A DNA stretch of 64,000 bases from Streptomyces sp. NBC_01224 (GTDB taxonomy: Bacteria; Actinomycetota; Actinomycetes; Streptomycetales; Streptomycetaceae), in assembly GCF_036002945.1 (NCBI RefSeq), contig NZ_CP108529.1, forward strand, positions 7,373,001 to 7,437,000, read 5' to 3'. Shown here in pieces: positions 33,042 through 41,110 of this stretch; within the stretch, counting starts at the first letter, position 1, and the number at the start of each line of letters is the position of its first letter. The translations under genes and the position numbers were made by a program. The notes under the pieces are model-generated. The model worked only from the letters and a program-made list of their open reading frames with translations, made no database searches and was not told the DNA's origin.

Positions 33042-33860
33042 GTGGCTGATCTCATCACCGTCGACGATCCCGACGACCCCCGCCTGCGCGACTACACCGG
33101 ACTGACCGATGTCGAACTCCGGCGCAGGCGAGAGCCCGCAGAGGGCCTCTTCATCGCCGAGGGCGAGAAGGTGATCAGACGCGCCAGGCACGCCGGGTAC
33201 GAGATGCGGTCGATGCTGCTCTCGGCGAAGTGGATCGATCTGATGCGCGACGTCATCGACGAGGTCCCGGCCCCGGTGTACGCGGTCACTCCCGAGCTCG
33301 CCGAGCGCGTCACCGGATACCACGTCCACCGCGGCGCCCTCGCCTCGATGCAGCGCAAACCGCTGCCGACGGCCGACGAACTGCTGGCCACGACCCGCCG
33401 GGTGGTCGTCATGGAGGCCGTCAACGACCACACCAACATCGGGGCGATCTTCCGCAGCGCCGCCGCCCTCGGCATGGATGCCGTACTGCTCTCCCCGGAC
33501 TGTGCCGACCCGCTCTACCGGCGCTCCGTCAAGGTCTCGATGGGCGCGGTCTTCTCCGTTCCCTACGCCCGTCTCGACACCTGGCCCAAGGCTCTGGAGA
33601 CCGTACGGGAAGCGGGCTTCAAACTTCTCGCGCTGACCCCGGACGAAAAGGCCAGCAGCATCGACGAGGCGGCACCGCACCGGATGGACAAGGTGGCGCT
33701 GATGCTCGGCGCCGAGGGGGACGGACTGTCCACCCAGGCCCTGGTCGCCGCCGACGAATGGGTGCGCATCCCGATGGCGCACGGCGTCGACTCGCTGAAC
33801 GTGGGAGCGGCCGCTGCGGTCGCCTTCTACGCGGTGGCGTCAGGCCGCCCGCAGAACTGA
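33042..33860 (+). CDS. SpoU/TrmH-family RNA 2'-O-methyltransferase
   Basis: A 272-residue SPOUT methyltransferase that puts a methyl group on ribose of tRNA or rRNA using SAM. The three trefoil-knot motifs are NDHTNIGAIFRSA (about 128-140), VALMLGAEGDGLS and IPMAHGVDSLNVGAAAAVAFY. The N-terminal domain contains GLFIAEGEKVIRRA, the substrate-binding region of the TrmH/RlmB type. The target RNA is unknown. The GTG at 33042 has only a distant AAGG; a CAGTAT at 33029-33034 is seven bases upstream, so a leaderless start is possible. Confidence 0.92.
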   Translation: MADLITVDDPDDPRLRDYTGLTDVELRRRREPAEGLFIAEGEKVIRRARHAGYEMRSMLLSAKWIDLMRDVIDEVPAPVYAVTPELAERVTGYHVHRGALASMQRKPLPTADELLATTRRVVVMEAVNDHTNIGAIFRSAAALGMDAVLLSPDCADPLYRRSVKVSMGAVFSVPYARLDTWPKALETVREAGFKLLALTPDEKASSIDEAAPHRMDKVALMLGAEGDGLSTQALVAADEWVRIPMAHGVDSLNVGAAAAVAFYAVASGRPQN

Positions 33861-33864
33861 CCGC

Positions 33865-35202
33865 CTACTGAGGCTGCAGGCCCTCGCCCTCGCCCTGGTT
33901 CTGGGGCTGCGTCCGGCTCTCGCTCGTGCCCAGCCCGCGGGCCGGACCCTGGCAGCCCTGCGCCGCCGCGATGCCCAGCGCGACCAGCAGCGTGACCACG
34001 ACGAAGACGACGAGCCGCTGGCGCAGCAGCCGCGGGTTGGCGGGACGCCGCCCCGTCGAAGTCTTACGGGCCCCGGGCCGCGTTCCCGGCCGGCCGTTCG
34101 TCCCGTTCGTCCCGTTCGTGCCTTGAGGGCGCTTGCCGGACCGCGTTGTGTTGCGCGGCGGCTGATGCCGCTGAGGGCGCGAACCACCGGTGCGGGGCGA
34201 CCCGGCCCTCGACGACGTGGCCTGCCGGCTGCTCTGAGGTTGCTTCTGCTTCTGCTGACGGGGTGCCGGAGGAGCCGTACGCCGGGTCTGCTGCTCGGTG
34301 TACGGGCCGTCGAGACGTCCGGTCGGCCGGTCCAGTTCCTGTGCCGAACGCTGAACGGGCGGACGGCTCTCGTGCAGACCCTGGGCCTCCCGCGCCGCGA
34401 TCTCCTTGAGCCGCATGGAGAGTTGAAGCGTGCTCGGCCGCTCCTCGGGGTCTTTCGCCAGACAGGCGCTCACCAGCGGCGCGAGCGCATCGTGTACGTC
34501 GTACAACTGCGGTTCCTCGTGCACCACGCGGTACAGCATCACCTCGGAACTGCCGTGCCCGAAAGGCGAGTCGGCCATCGCCGCGTAGGCCAGCGTGGCA
34601 CCGAGCGAGAACACGTCCGTGGCGGGCGTAACCGCGGCGCCGCGCACCTGCTCGGGTGCCAGGAATCCCGGCGAGCCCACCGCCGTACCGACATGGGTGA
34701 GCGTGCTCGCCCCGGTCGCCCAGGCGATCCCGAAGTCGATGATCCGGGGGCCCTTGGGGGAGAGAAGGATGTTCGACGGCTTCAGGTCACGGTGGACGAC
34801 ACCGGCCTCGTGCACCGCCACCAGGCCCTCGGAGAGCGCCGCCCCGATCGAGGCCACCTCGGCCGCCGACAGCGGACCCTCCTCGGCCACCTTGTCGTGC
34901 AGCGAGGGCCCCGGGACGTACTGCGTGGCGAACCACGGGCGGTCCGCCTCCAGATCGGCGGCCACCAGACGCGCCGTACAGCCACCGCGGATCCGGCGCG
35001 CGGCGGACACCTCGCGCGCGAAGCGCGAGCGGAACTCCTGGTCCTCCGCCAGATCCGGACGGATCACCTTCAACGCCACCCGTTGGCCCCGCCGGTCCGA
35101 ACCGAGATAGACGACACCCATGCCGCCCGCTCCGAGCCGCCGGTGCAGCCTGAACGAGCCGACGACACGCGGGTCCTCGCGCCGGAGCCGCATCATCGCC
35201 AT
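33865..35202 (-). CDS. Membrane-anchored Ser/Thr protein kinase (Hanks type)
   Basis: A 445-residue eukaryotic-type kinase. The kinase domain at about 12-275 shows the glycine loop LGAGGMGVVYLG, the ATP lysine in VALKVIRPDL, the catalytic HRDLKPSN near 136, IDFGIAWATG and the APE-like FLAPEQVRG. A low-complexity, Arg/Gln/Pro/Thr-rich linker (about 280-390) with a GTNGTNGTNG run precedes one transmembrane helix at about 394-413 and a short Gln/Glu-rich outside tail. There is no PASTA domain. It converges on the RNA methyltransferase gene with four bases between stops. The target is unknown. Confidence 0.92.
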   Translation of the reverse strand: MAMMRLRREDPRVVGSFRLHRRLGAGGMGVVYLGSDRRGQRVALKVIRPDLAEDQEFRSRFAREVSAARRIRGGCTARLVAADLEADRPWFATQYVPGPSLHDKVAEEGPLSAAEVASIGAALSEGLVAVHEAGVVHRDLKPSNILLSPKGPRIIDFGIAWATGASTLTHVGTAVGSPGFLAPEQVRGAAVTPATDVFSLGATLAYAAMADSPFGHGSSEVMLYRVVHEEPQLYDVHDALAPLVSACLAKDPEERPSTLQLSMRLKEIAAREAQGLHESRPPVQRSAQELDRPTGRLDGPYTEQQTRRTAPPAPRQQKQKQPQSSRQATSSRAGSPRTGGSRPQRHQPPRNTTRSGKRPQGTNGTNGTNGRPGTRPGARKTSTGRRPANPRLLRQRLVVFVVVTLLVALGIAAAQGCQGPARGLGTSESRTQPQNQGEGEGLQPQ

Positions 35203-35529
35203 GTCTGCCCATCCCCGCTGCCTGGTACGCCTGACGAGGCACAGCTTACGTACCCGGCGCCCGGGGCGCTCAGAGGCCGCGCCCTCGCCCGCCGATCGAT
35301 TGTCAGTGCGCGGCAAGGTCCATGACGGGGAGTGGAGCCGCAGCCGGTCCCGCATCGAACGGTGCCGGGCCATCAAAGTGGTTGTGCTGTCCAGGGGTTG
35401 GAGCTGCGAGGGCTGCGGCCCCGACGAGTGGGGGCGCGACACGGACCCCGCGGGGAGGGGACCGCGGCGACCGGGACGACGTACCCACGGCCCACGGCCG
35501 GGAGCCGCGGCGCGGGCGAGTGAGTGAAG

Positions 35530-35701
35530 TCACGGTCGCCGTCCCACCTGCCGCCGCATCCGTCCGCCCACCTGAGCCACAACATTCCGGGCACCCTTCC
35601 GGGATGACCCCGGGATCAGGCGCCCGATCTCCACCCAGGGGAGTACATCGACTACCCGGGGCTCATCCTCCGGGAGGCCCGGAATTCGGTACGCGGGCAT
35701 G
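35530..35701 (-). CDS. Doubtful 56-residue open frame
   Basis: The reverse frame starts at ATG 35701 (MPAYRIPGLPEDEPRVVDVL) and ends with an Arg-rich tail. Its third-position GC is about three quarters, below the window's genes but above chance. There is no good Shine-Dalgarno at normal spacing and no family match I know. Outside this frame I see nothing in 35203-35738. Confidence 0.25.
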
Positions 35702-35738
35702 ACGTCGTACGCCTTCCGCGTCCCTAATGTTGAAGTCA

Positions 35739-35784
35739 AGCGGCGGGCGCAGCACTCGTCCCCCGAGGTCACACGCCCGCCGCT
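35739..35784 (+). promoter_or_regulatory. 11-bp leader hairpin before the small membrane protein
   Basis: AGCGGCGGGCG (35739-35749) and its exact complement (35774-35784) lie 24 to 70 bases before the ATG at 35809. In the mRNA they would form a GC-rich stem directly upstream of the ribosome site. Confidence 0.4.
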
Positions 35785-35808
35785 CCACATTCAGTCAGGA
35801 GAGGAACC

Positions 35809-36018
35809 ATGGCGGACACGGCAGCGAGGACCATGATCCGCACGAGGGGACGCAGGGTTCATGCCTCGTTCGGCAGCCGCCCGTCGTCCGGTACGCGCCA
35901 CCCGCTGGTGGCAACGGCGATGGTTCTTCCTCTGGCGGCCCTGCTCGTAGTCGTCTTCGGCGGCTGGGACGCAGTGGTCACACAGGCGTCGTCCGTGGGC
36001 GTGATGCTGGGGCGCTGA
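35809..36018 (+). CDS. 69-residue single-pass membrane protein
   Basis: A small protein with a basic N-terminal half (RTMIRTRGRRVHASFGSR) and one hydrophobic helix at about 33-55 (LVATAMVLPLAALLVVVFGG). AGGAGAGGAA directly before the ATG is a strong ribosome site. The hairpins before and after support a real monocistronic gene. I do not know its function; the layout fits a cytosolic basic tail plus one membrane anchor. Confidence 0.7.
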   Translation: MADTAARTMIRTRGRRVHASFGSRPSSGTRHPLVATAMVLPLAALLVVVFGGWDAVVTQASSVGVMLGR

Positions 36019-36106
36019 GCGGCGCCCCGGGTCCGGAAGAGCGGTCCGGACCGGGACATCCGGCCAACAACCCCGTGGGGACGGGGGTGCGGCGGACGGC
36101 AGCGTT

Positions 36107-36136
36107 TGTCCGGTCAGCTGGGGAGCTGACCGGACA
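36107..36136 (+). terminator. Terminator after the 69-residue membrane protein
   Basis: Perfect 13-bp stem (36107-36119 with 36124-36136) closed by a GGGG tetraloop. Confidence 0.85.
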
Positions 36137-36192
36137 TCGCGCTGTCCGGGCTCTCTTCGCGACGCACGTACGCTCATCGGCGGGCCCGGCGC

Positions 36193-37203
36193 ATGTCGGG
36201 CCGCCCGCACCTGTCCGCCACCGGGGAGTCCGTGACCACCGCAGTCGTACGCGCGCTGGGCGCCCTCGCCCACCGGGCCGCCCACGCCCATCCCGAGGAC
36301 ATCTGTGCCTGCCCGCCACCAGCAGTGCTTGCCGACCGTGCGGACGGCACGGTGGTCCGCAGCGGGGCTGTCGTCGCCAAGGCGCACGCCCCCGGCACGG
36401 ACACCGCCGACCTGCTTACCCGGCTGACCCTCGCGAACGACTCCCGCCTGGCCGACATCCTCCTCGCCCCCCTGGAGCCCCGGCCCCCCGTACCCTCCAC
36501 CACCATCCAGGGCCGCCCGGTCACCCTGTGGCCCCACGGCGAGCCCGTCGACCCCGGCGACCCCGACGCCGCCCCCTGGGAAGAGGCCGCCGTCCTGCTG
36601 GCCGGGCTGCACCTGACCCCGCCCCCGCCCTCCCTCGCGCTCCCGCCCATGCGGGGCCCCGCCAAGGCCTCGCTCGCCGTTGCCCGGATGCGCGCCGCCC
36701 GGCCCGGCGACCCGGCCACCACCCCCGTACGCGAAGCGTGGCACCGCCTGCCCGCCTGGGCCCGCGACGAAGCCGCCGCGCCCCCGCACCGCTCCCGCTT
36801 CCTGTGCCACGGCGATCTGCACCTCGGGCAACTCGTCCGCCACCCCGCCCCGCACGGACCCTGGCTGCTCATCGATGTCGACGACGCCGGCCTCGGCGAC
36901 CCCGCATGGGACCTCGCCCGCCCCGCCGCCTGGTACGCGGCCGGGCTGCTGCCGCCCGAGGTCTGGCTCCGTTTCCTGGACGCCTACCGGGCAGCCGGCG
37001 GACCTGCCGTACGCTCCGAGGGCGACCCCTGGCCCGAACTGGACGTCCCAGCCCGGGCCCTGACCGTTCAGACCGCGGCGCTGGCATTCGCCAAGTGTGC
37101 GGCGGAGGGCCGAACTCCGGATGAGGTGGAACAGACGATGATCGACACCTGTGCCCGAATTGCCTCCCTGCCGCCCGAGTTGGCCGCCGATCCCTCGTCG
37201 TAG
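36193..37203 (+). CDS. Aminoglycoside-phosphotransferase-like kinase
   Basis: A 336-residue protein of the APH/choline-kinase fold. The catalytic loop is LCHGDLHLGQLV, and the metal-binding motif is LLIDVDDAGLGDPAWDLARP. The N-terminal nucleotide lobe is weak: VVAKAHAPG may supply the ATP lysine. Pro-rich loops fill residues 95-150. Streptomyces carries many such proteins whose substrates (sugars, small metabolites, rarely drugs) are unknown, so no resistance role is implied. The start is uncertain: ATG 36193 has no ribosome site, and GTG 36232 follows GGGGAG by three bases. Confidence 0.82.
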   Translation: MSGRPHLSATGESVTTAVVRALGALAHRAAHAHPEDICACPPPAVLADRADGTVVRSGAVVAKAHAPGTDTADLLTRLTLANDSRLADILLAPLEPRPPVPSTTIQGRPVTLWPHGEPVDPGDPDAAPWEEAAVLLAGLHLTPPPPSLALPPMRGPAKASLAVARMRAARPGDPATTPVREAWHRLPAWARDEAAAPPHRSRFLCHGDLHLGQLVRHPAPHGPWLLIDVDDAGLGDPAWDLARPAAWYAAGLLPPEVWLRFLDAYRAAGGPAVRSEGDPWPELDVPARALTVQTAALAFAKCAAEGRTPDEVEQTMIDTCARIASLPPELAADPSS

Positions 37204-37271
37204 GCTGAACCGACCGTCGGCGGGCATGTATTCCGGCGACGGCGACCCGACGGCGAGGAGTGAGCCGAACC

Positions 37272-37577
37272 ATGCAGTGTCCCAAGTGCCACGCACAGAT
37301 GCAGACGTACAACCGCAATGGCATACAGATCGAGCAGTGCAGCGGCTGCCGGGGGATCTTCCTCGACTACGGCGAGCTGGAGTCCCTGACCCGCATCGAG
37401 GCGCAGTGGACGCAGCAGGCCCCGCCCGTGCCGCCCGCCCCGCAGGCCTACCCGCCCGCCCCGCAGGCCTACCCGGCCGCCCCGGCGCCCGCCTGGGGCG
37501 CCCCGCAGCACCACGGCGGCCACCACGGCGGTCACTACCGGCACAAGAGCTTCGGCCACATGCTCTTCTCGTCCTGA
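37272..37577 (+). CDS. TFIIB-type zinc-ribbon small protein
   Basis: A 101-residue protein. Residues 1-45 form a zinc ribbon with ligand pairs CPKC and CSGC (MQCPKCHAQMQTYNRNG, then IEQCSGCRGIFLDYGELESL), the pattern of the zf-TFIIB family. Residues 55-80 are Pro/Ala-rich with a tandem PPAPQAYP repeat, then a His/Gly-rich segment (HHGGHHGGHYRH). GAGGAG at 37255-37260 is 11 bases before the ATG; a GTG at 37260 overlaps that site. Its role is unknown. A hairpin terminator follows. Confidence 0.85.
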   Translation: MQCPKCHAQMQTYNRNGIQIEQCSGCRGIFLDYGELESLTRIEAQWTQQAPPVPPAPQAYPPAPQAYPAAPAPAWGAPQHHGGHHGGHYRHKSFGHMLFSS

Positions 37578-37607
37578 GCGGGGCGACACCGGTGAGCGCC
37601 TGACCGT

Positions 37608-37634
37608 GGGCCCGGACGCCTTCCGTCCGGGCCC
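37608..37634 (+). terminator. Terminator after the zinc-ribbon gene
   Basis: Perfect 11-bp stem (37608-37618 with 37624-37634) and a five-base loop, 30 bases past the stop. Confidence 0.85.
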
Positions 37635-37695
37635 GCGGTGCGTTCTGCCGTCGGGCCGCTCACCGGTACCCACCGCTGCTGATCGCGGAAACGAC

Positions 37696-37728
37696 AAAGC
37701 CCCGGTCGCCGAGACGACCGGGGCTTTT
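37696..37728 (-). terminator. Rho-independent terminator of the tRNA operon
   Basis: AAAGCCCCGGTCG (37696-37708) pairs perfectly with 37715-37727 around six bases. Read leftwards the stem is preceded by A's and followed by a T-rich tail, so it ends the tRNA transcript. Confidence 0.9.
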
Positions 37729-37730
37729 GC

Positions 37731-37805
37731 TGGTGCGCGATACTGGGATTGAACCAGTGACCTCTTCCGTGTCAGGGAAGCGCTCTCCCGCTGAGCTAAT
37801 CGCGC
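37731..37805 (-). tRNA. tRNA-Val (anticodon GAC), 3' CCA encoded
   Basis: The cloverleaf reads GCGCGAT with ATCGCGC as the acceptor stem, anticodon stem CTTCC/GGAAG, and loop CTGACAC giving GAC. The T arm is CTGGTTCAATCCCAG. Position 73 is A, and CCA (37731-37733) is encoded, unlike the next two Val copies. It is the last gene of the operon. Confidence 0.95.
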
Positions 37806-37828
37806 AGGGTGAACCCGCGTGTACTGCG

Positions 37829-37900
37829 TGCGCGATACTGGGATTGAACCAGTGACCTCTTCCGTGTCAGGGAAGCGCTCTCCCGCTGAGCTAATCGCGC
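37829..37900 (-). tRNA. tRNA-Val (anticodon GAC)
   Basis: The 72-base body is identical to that of the Val gene at 37734-37805, with the same GCGCGAT acceptor stem and GAC anticodon. CCA is not encoded and must be added. It lies 23 bases upstream of that copy. Confidence 0.95.
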
Positions 37901-37919
37901 GGGGATCCTTGTGGATCAG

Positions 37920-37991
37920 TGGACGATACTGGGATTGAACCAGTGACCTCTTCCGTGTCAGGGAAGCGCTCTCCCGCTGAGCTAATCGTCC
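37920..37991 (-). tRNA. tRNA-Val (anticodon GAC), variant acceptor stem
   Basis: It has the same core as the other two Val(GAC) genes, but the acceptor stem is GGACGAT/ATCGTCC. CCA is not encoded. It lies one base from the end of the tRNA-Cys gene. Confidence 0.95.
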
Positions 37992-37992
37992 T

Positions 37993-38066
37993 TGGAGGTG
38001 GAGACGGGATTTGAACCCGTGTAGACGGCTTTGCAGGCCGTTGCCTCGCCTCTCGGCCACTCCACC
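37993..38066 (-). tRNA. tRNA-Cys (anticodon GCA), 3' CCA encoded
   Basis: Acceptor stem GGTGGAG/CTCCACC; anticodon stem ACGGC/GCCGT with loop CTGCAAA giving GCA; T arm ACGGGTTCAAATCCCGT; discriminator U followed by encoded CCA (37993-37995). Confidence 0.95.
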
Positions 38067-38103
38067 AGGAGTGAGGGTTCGGGAAGATCCCCCACTTTCT
38101 GCG

Positions 38104-38176
38104 AGCGGACGACCAGGTTCGAACTGGCGACCTCAACCTTGGCAAGGTTGCGCTCTACCAACTGAGCTACGTCCGC
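38104..38176 (-). tRNA. tRNA-Gly (anticodon GCC)
   Basis: Acceptor stem GCGGACG/CGTCCGC; anticodon stem CAACC/GGTTG with loop TTGCCAA giving GCC; T arm CCAGGTTCGAACTGG as seen on the plus strand. It is the first gene of the leftward Gly-Cys-Val-Val-Val operon. CCA is not encoded. Confidence 0.95.
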
Positions 38177-38309
38177 TTGTCTTTCCCGGTCCGCTTGCGC
38201 GTCCCGGCGACGTGTTGAACTCTAGCGGATTCCCGGGCCAGTACAAAAACGCGTTTGTGCAGCGTGCTGAGGTGCGTTCGCCCCGGCGCAGGTCATCGCG
38301 CGCCGTCAC

Positions 38310-38315
38310 TAGACT
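38310..38315 (+). promoter_or_regulatory. -10 box for leaderless pabB
   Basis: TAGACT lies seven bases before the GTG at 38323, with no Shine-Dalgarno between, the typical layout of a Streptomyces leaderless gene. No convincing -35 is seen. Confidence 0.6.
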
Positions 38316-38322
38316 CAACGGC

Positions 38323-39375
38323 GTGCACGACCTCGCTCCAATGGCCCGCTTCGGCGGCCTCGTCGCGTCCGATCTGCAGGACGTGACCAGTGATCCCGCA
38401 GCCCTCGACTCGTCCGGCTTCTGGGCCGTATCCGCCGATTTCGAGGGCCGCCTCGTCTGCGCGCGCTTCGCCGCTGTACGTGCCGAGGCGGTGCCCGCCC
38501 CGGTGCGTGGCGCCTGGCGTGGCCCCGCGGCCGGTGACTGGAACTCGTCCCTGGACCGTGCCGCGTACACCGCGGGCGTACGGCGGATCCGTGAGTACAT
38601 CGCGGCGGGCGAGGTCTACCAGGCCAACCTCTGCCGCGTGATGACCGCGCCACTGCCCGACCCGGCCGCCGCGGACGTGGACGCGCTGACCGCGCTGCTG
38701 GCACGCGGCAACCCCGCCCCGTACGCAGGAACGATTCGGCTGCCCGCGCACGGCGTGGAGATCGCCACAGCCTCCCCCGAACTCTTCCTGAGGCGTGACG
38801 GCCGGATCGTCGAGTCGGGACCGATCAAGGGCACCGGACGGACCGAGGACGATCTGCTGGAGAAGGACCACGCCGAGAACGTGATGATCGTCGACCTGGT
38901 CCGCAACGACCTCGGCCGGGTCTGCGCCACCGGATCGGTCACGGTCCCCGACCTCTGCGTGGTGGAGAAGCACCCGGGCCTCGTCCACCTCGTCTCCACC
39001 GTGCGCGGAGAGCTCGCCGAGGGCGCCGGCTGGCCCGAACTCCTCGACGCGGCGTTTCCGCCCGGCTCCGTCACCGGGGCACCCAAGTCCAGCGCCCTCC
39101 AGATCATCGAGGAGCTGGAAACCGCACCGCGCGGGCCCTACTGCGGCGGCATCGGCTGGGTCGACGCCGACCGCCACACCGCCTCCCTGGCTGTCGGCAT
39201 ACGGACCTTCTGGATCGACCGGACCCGGACCGCACCGGTACTCCGCTTCGGCACCGGGGCAGGCATCACCTGGGGCTCCGACCCGGGGCGCGAATGGGAC
39301 GAGACCGAACTCAAGGCCTCCCGGCTGCTCGCTGTAGCGTCGGGCGCTTACGAAGCGACTGGAAGGACCGCGTAA
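38323..39375 (+). CDS. pabB: Aminodeoxychorismate synthase component I-like chorismate-binding enzyme
   Basis: A 350-residue enzyme of the anthranilate synthase/PabB family that aminates chorismate to aminodeoxychorismate, a folate precursor. The chorismate-binding core covers about 85-345: YIAAGEVYQANLCRVM, EIATASPELFLRRDG, GPIKGTGRT, DLVRNDLGRVC and PPGSVTGAPKSSALQIIEEL. It lacks the N-terminal domain of full-length TrpE, and no glutamine amidotransferase (PabA) is adjacent. The next gene, overlapping by one base, is a PabC-type lyase, which supports the pABA role. The GTG at 38323 sits seven bases after TAGACT, so translation is probably leaderless. Confidence 0.87.
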   Translation: MHDLAPMARFGGLVASDLQDVTSDPAALDSSGFWAVSADFEGRLVCARFAAVRAEAVPAPVRGAWRGPAAGDWNSSLDRAAYTAGVRRIREYIAAGEVYQANLCRVMTAPLPDPAAADVDALTALLARGNPAPYAGTIRLPAHGVEIATASPELFLRRDGRIVESGPIKGTGRTEDDLLEKDHAENVMIVDLVRNDLGRVCATGSVTVPDLCVVEKHPGLVHLVSTVRGELAEGAGWPELLDAAFPPGSVTGAPKSSALQIIEELETAPRGPYCGGIGWVDADRHTASLAVGIRTFWIDRTRTAPVLRFGTGAGITWGSDPGREWDETELKASRLLAVASGAYEATGRTA

Positions 39376-40196
39376 TGAGGATTTGGGTCAACGGCGAACT
39401 GCGGGACGCCGACGACGCCCGGGTGTCGGTGCTCGACCACGGACTCACCGTGGGGGACGGCATCTTCGAGACGGTCAAGACCGTCGGCGGCAGGCCCTTC
39501 GCCCTCACCCGCCACCTCGACCGGCTGACCCGCTCCGCCCGCGGCCTCGGCCTCCCCGACCCCGACCTCGACGAGGTGCGCCGCGCCTGCACCGCCGTCA
39601 TCGACGCCAACCCGATGGCGCTCGGGCGGCTGCGCATCACTTACACCGGAGGGCTCTCCCCGCTCGGCTCCGACCGCGGCAACGCCGGCCCCGGCCTCGT
39701 CGTCGCCCTGGGGGAGGCGGGGCGCCGCCCCGACACCACCGCAGTGATCACCGTCCCCTGGACGCGCAACGAACGCAGTGCGCTCGCCGGGCTCAAGACC
39801 ACCTCGTACGCCGAGAACGTCGTCGCCCTCGCCCGCGCCCATGAGCACGGCGCGTCGGAGGCGCTCTTTGCCAACACGGTCGGACAGCTCTGCGAAGGCA
39901 CCGGGTCCAATGTCTTCGTCGTCCTCGACGGGCAGCTGCACACCCCGCCGGTCGCCTCGGGCTGCCTCGCCGGGATCACCCGTGCACTGGCTGTGGAGTG
40001 GACGGGGGCCGAGGAGACCGACCTGCCGTTCGATGCCCTGGAACGGGCCGAGGAGATCTTCCTGACCTCCACGCTGCGTGATGTGCAGGCCGTCCACCGG
40101 GTGGACGGCCGGGAGCTGCCCGGCGGGCCGGGGCCGTTGACTGCCAAGGCCATGCGGATCTTCGACGAGCGGGCCGGGAACGACCTCGACCCGTAG
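39375..40196 (+). CDS. pabC: Aminodeoxychorismate lyase (class-IV PLP enzyme)
   Basis: A 273-residue PLP fold-type IV enzyme expected to convert aminodeoxychorismate to p-aminobenzoate and pyruvate. The N-terminus MRIWVNGELRDADDARVSVL and HGLTVGDGIFETV are typical. The PLP lysine lies in LAGLKTTSYAENVVALARA, and FANTVGQLCEGTGSNVFVV forms the phosphate-binding site. Branched-chain or D-amino-acid aminotransferases share the fold, but the overlap with pabB (TAATG) favours PabC. GGAAGG at 39361-39366 is its ribosome site. Confidence 0.87.
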   Translation: MRIWVNGELRDADDARVSVLDHGLTVGDGIFETVKTVGGRPFALTRHLDRLTRSARGLGLPDPDLDEVRRACTAVIDANPMALGRLRITYTGGLSPLGSDRGNAGPGLVVALGEAGRRPDTTAVITVPWTRNERSALAGLKTTSYAENVVALARAHEHGASEALFANTVGQLCEGTGSNVFVVLDGQLHTPPVASGCLAGITRALAVEWTGAEETDLPFDALERAEEIFLTSTLRDVQAVHRVDGRELPGGPGPLTAKAMRIFDERAGNDLDP

Positions 40197-40260
40197 AGCC
40201 CGTACCTCGAACCCGTAAAACAGGGTGACGGGCCGGGGCTCAGCGTATAGAACGTCTCCG

Positions 40261-41097
40261 ATGACCACGACCCTCCGGCCGACCGGGCCGATCCAGCAAG
40301 GCGCCGACGGCGCGAAGAGCCGTGCATACGACGTGTGCGACAACGGGCGGCCCGTCGGCGCCGTCGAGATCGGCACGGATCCGGGGTTCGGCGAGAGGGC
40401 GGGCGTGCTCCGCTCCCTGCACATCGACGAATCCCGCCGCAGGCGCGGACGCGGCACCATCGCGGCGCTGGCCGCCGAAGAGGTGCTGCGCGGATGGGGC
40501 TGCACCCAGGTGACGGTGGCGGTCCCGGCGCAGGACACCGCGGGGCAAGGACTGGCCACAGCGCTGGGCTACGCCGAGCGCAGCAGGAACATGGTCAAGA
40601 CACTGCCGCAGACCCCACCCGCGCTGCCTGACGGTGTTGCTGCCCGCGCGATGACGGACGACGAATTCGCGCAATGGGAGCGCGACGCGATCACCGGCTA
40701 TGCGCAGACCTGGATCGACCGTGGCGTCCCGGTGGAACAGGCCATGAGGAAGGCCGAGACCAGCCACGGCCAGAACCTGCCGCACGGCCTCGCCACCGAG
40801 GGAGCGCATCTGCACGTCCTCGTCCGCGAGGACGAGGTCGTGGGACATGTCTGGGTGGCGCGGCACGAAATGCACCCGGGGATGCTGGTGGGCTACGTGT
40901 TCGACGTCGAGGTGCGTGAGGAGTTCCGGGGGCGGGGGTACGGCCGGGCGCTGATGCTCCAGGCCGAACGTATCGCGCTAGGGGCGGGCGACGACCGGAT
41001 CGGACTGCATGTCCTCGCCTCCAACACGCCGGCCCTGCGACTGTACGAGTCGCTCGGTTACCGAACGACTCAGTACAACCTGGCCAAGACGCTCTAG
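40261..41097 (+). CDS. Two-domain GNAT acetyltransferase
   Basis: A 278-residue protein with two GNAT repeats. The N-terminal domain (about 15-115) has LRSLHIDESRRRRGRG, a usable acetyl-CoA loop, and ALGYAERSRNMVK. The C-terminal domain (about 125-278) has YVFDVEVREEFRGRGYGRAL and LHVLASNTPALRLYESLGY. Duplicated GNATs of this type include mycothiol synthase, but the residues that would show that role are not obvious, so the substrate is unknown. TATAGA at 40246-40251 lies nine bases before the ATG, with no Shine-Dalgarno. Confidence 0.85.
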   Translation: MTTTLRPTGPIQQGADGAKSRAYDVCDNGRPVGAVEIGTDPGFGERAGVLRSLHIDESRRRRGRGTIAALAAEEVLRGWGCTQVTVAVPAQDTAGQGLATALGYAERSRNMVKTLPQTPPALPDGVAARAMTDDEFAQWERDAITGYAQTWIDRGVPVEQAMRKAETSHGQNLPHGLATEGAHLHVLVREDEVVGHVWVARHEMHPGMLVGYVFDVEVREEFRGRGYGRALMLQAERIALGAGDDRIGLHVLASNTPALRLYESLGYRTTQYNLAKTL

Positions 41098-41110
41098 CGG
41101 CCGCGTCGGC

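Noticed and set aside
36193..37203. Antibiotic resistance gene
   Set aside because: The APH-like fold is shared by many metabolic kinases, and the residues for drug binding cannot be recognised. No resistance claim is justified.
37430..37490. Tandem CCCGCCCCGCAGGCCTAC units as a possible CRISPR or satellite
   Set aside because: Only two copies, in frame, encoding a PPAPQAYP repeat within the zinc-ribbon protein; no spacers.
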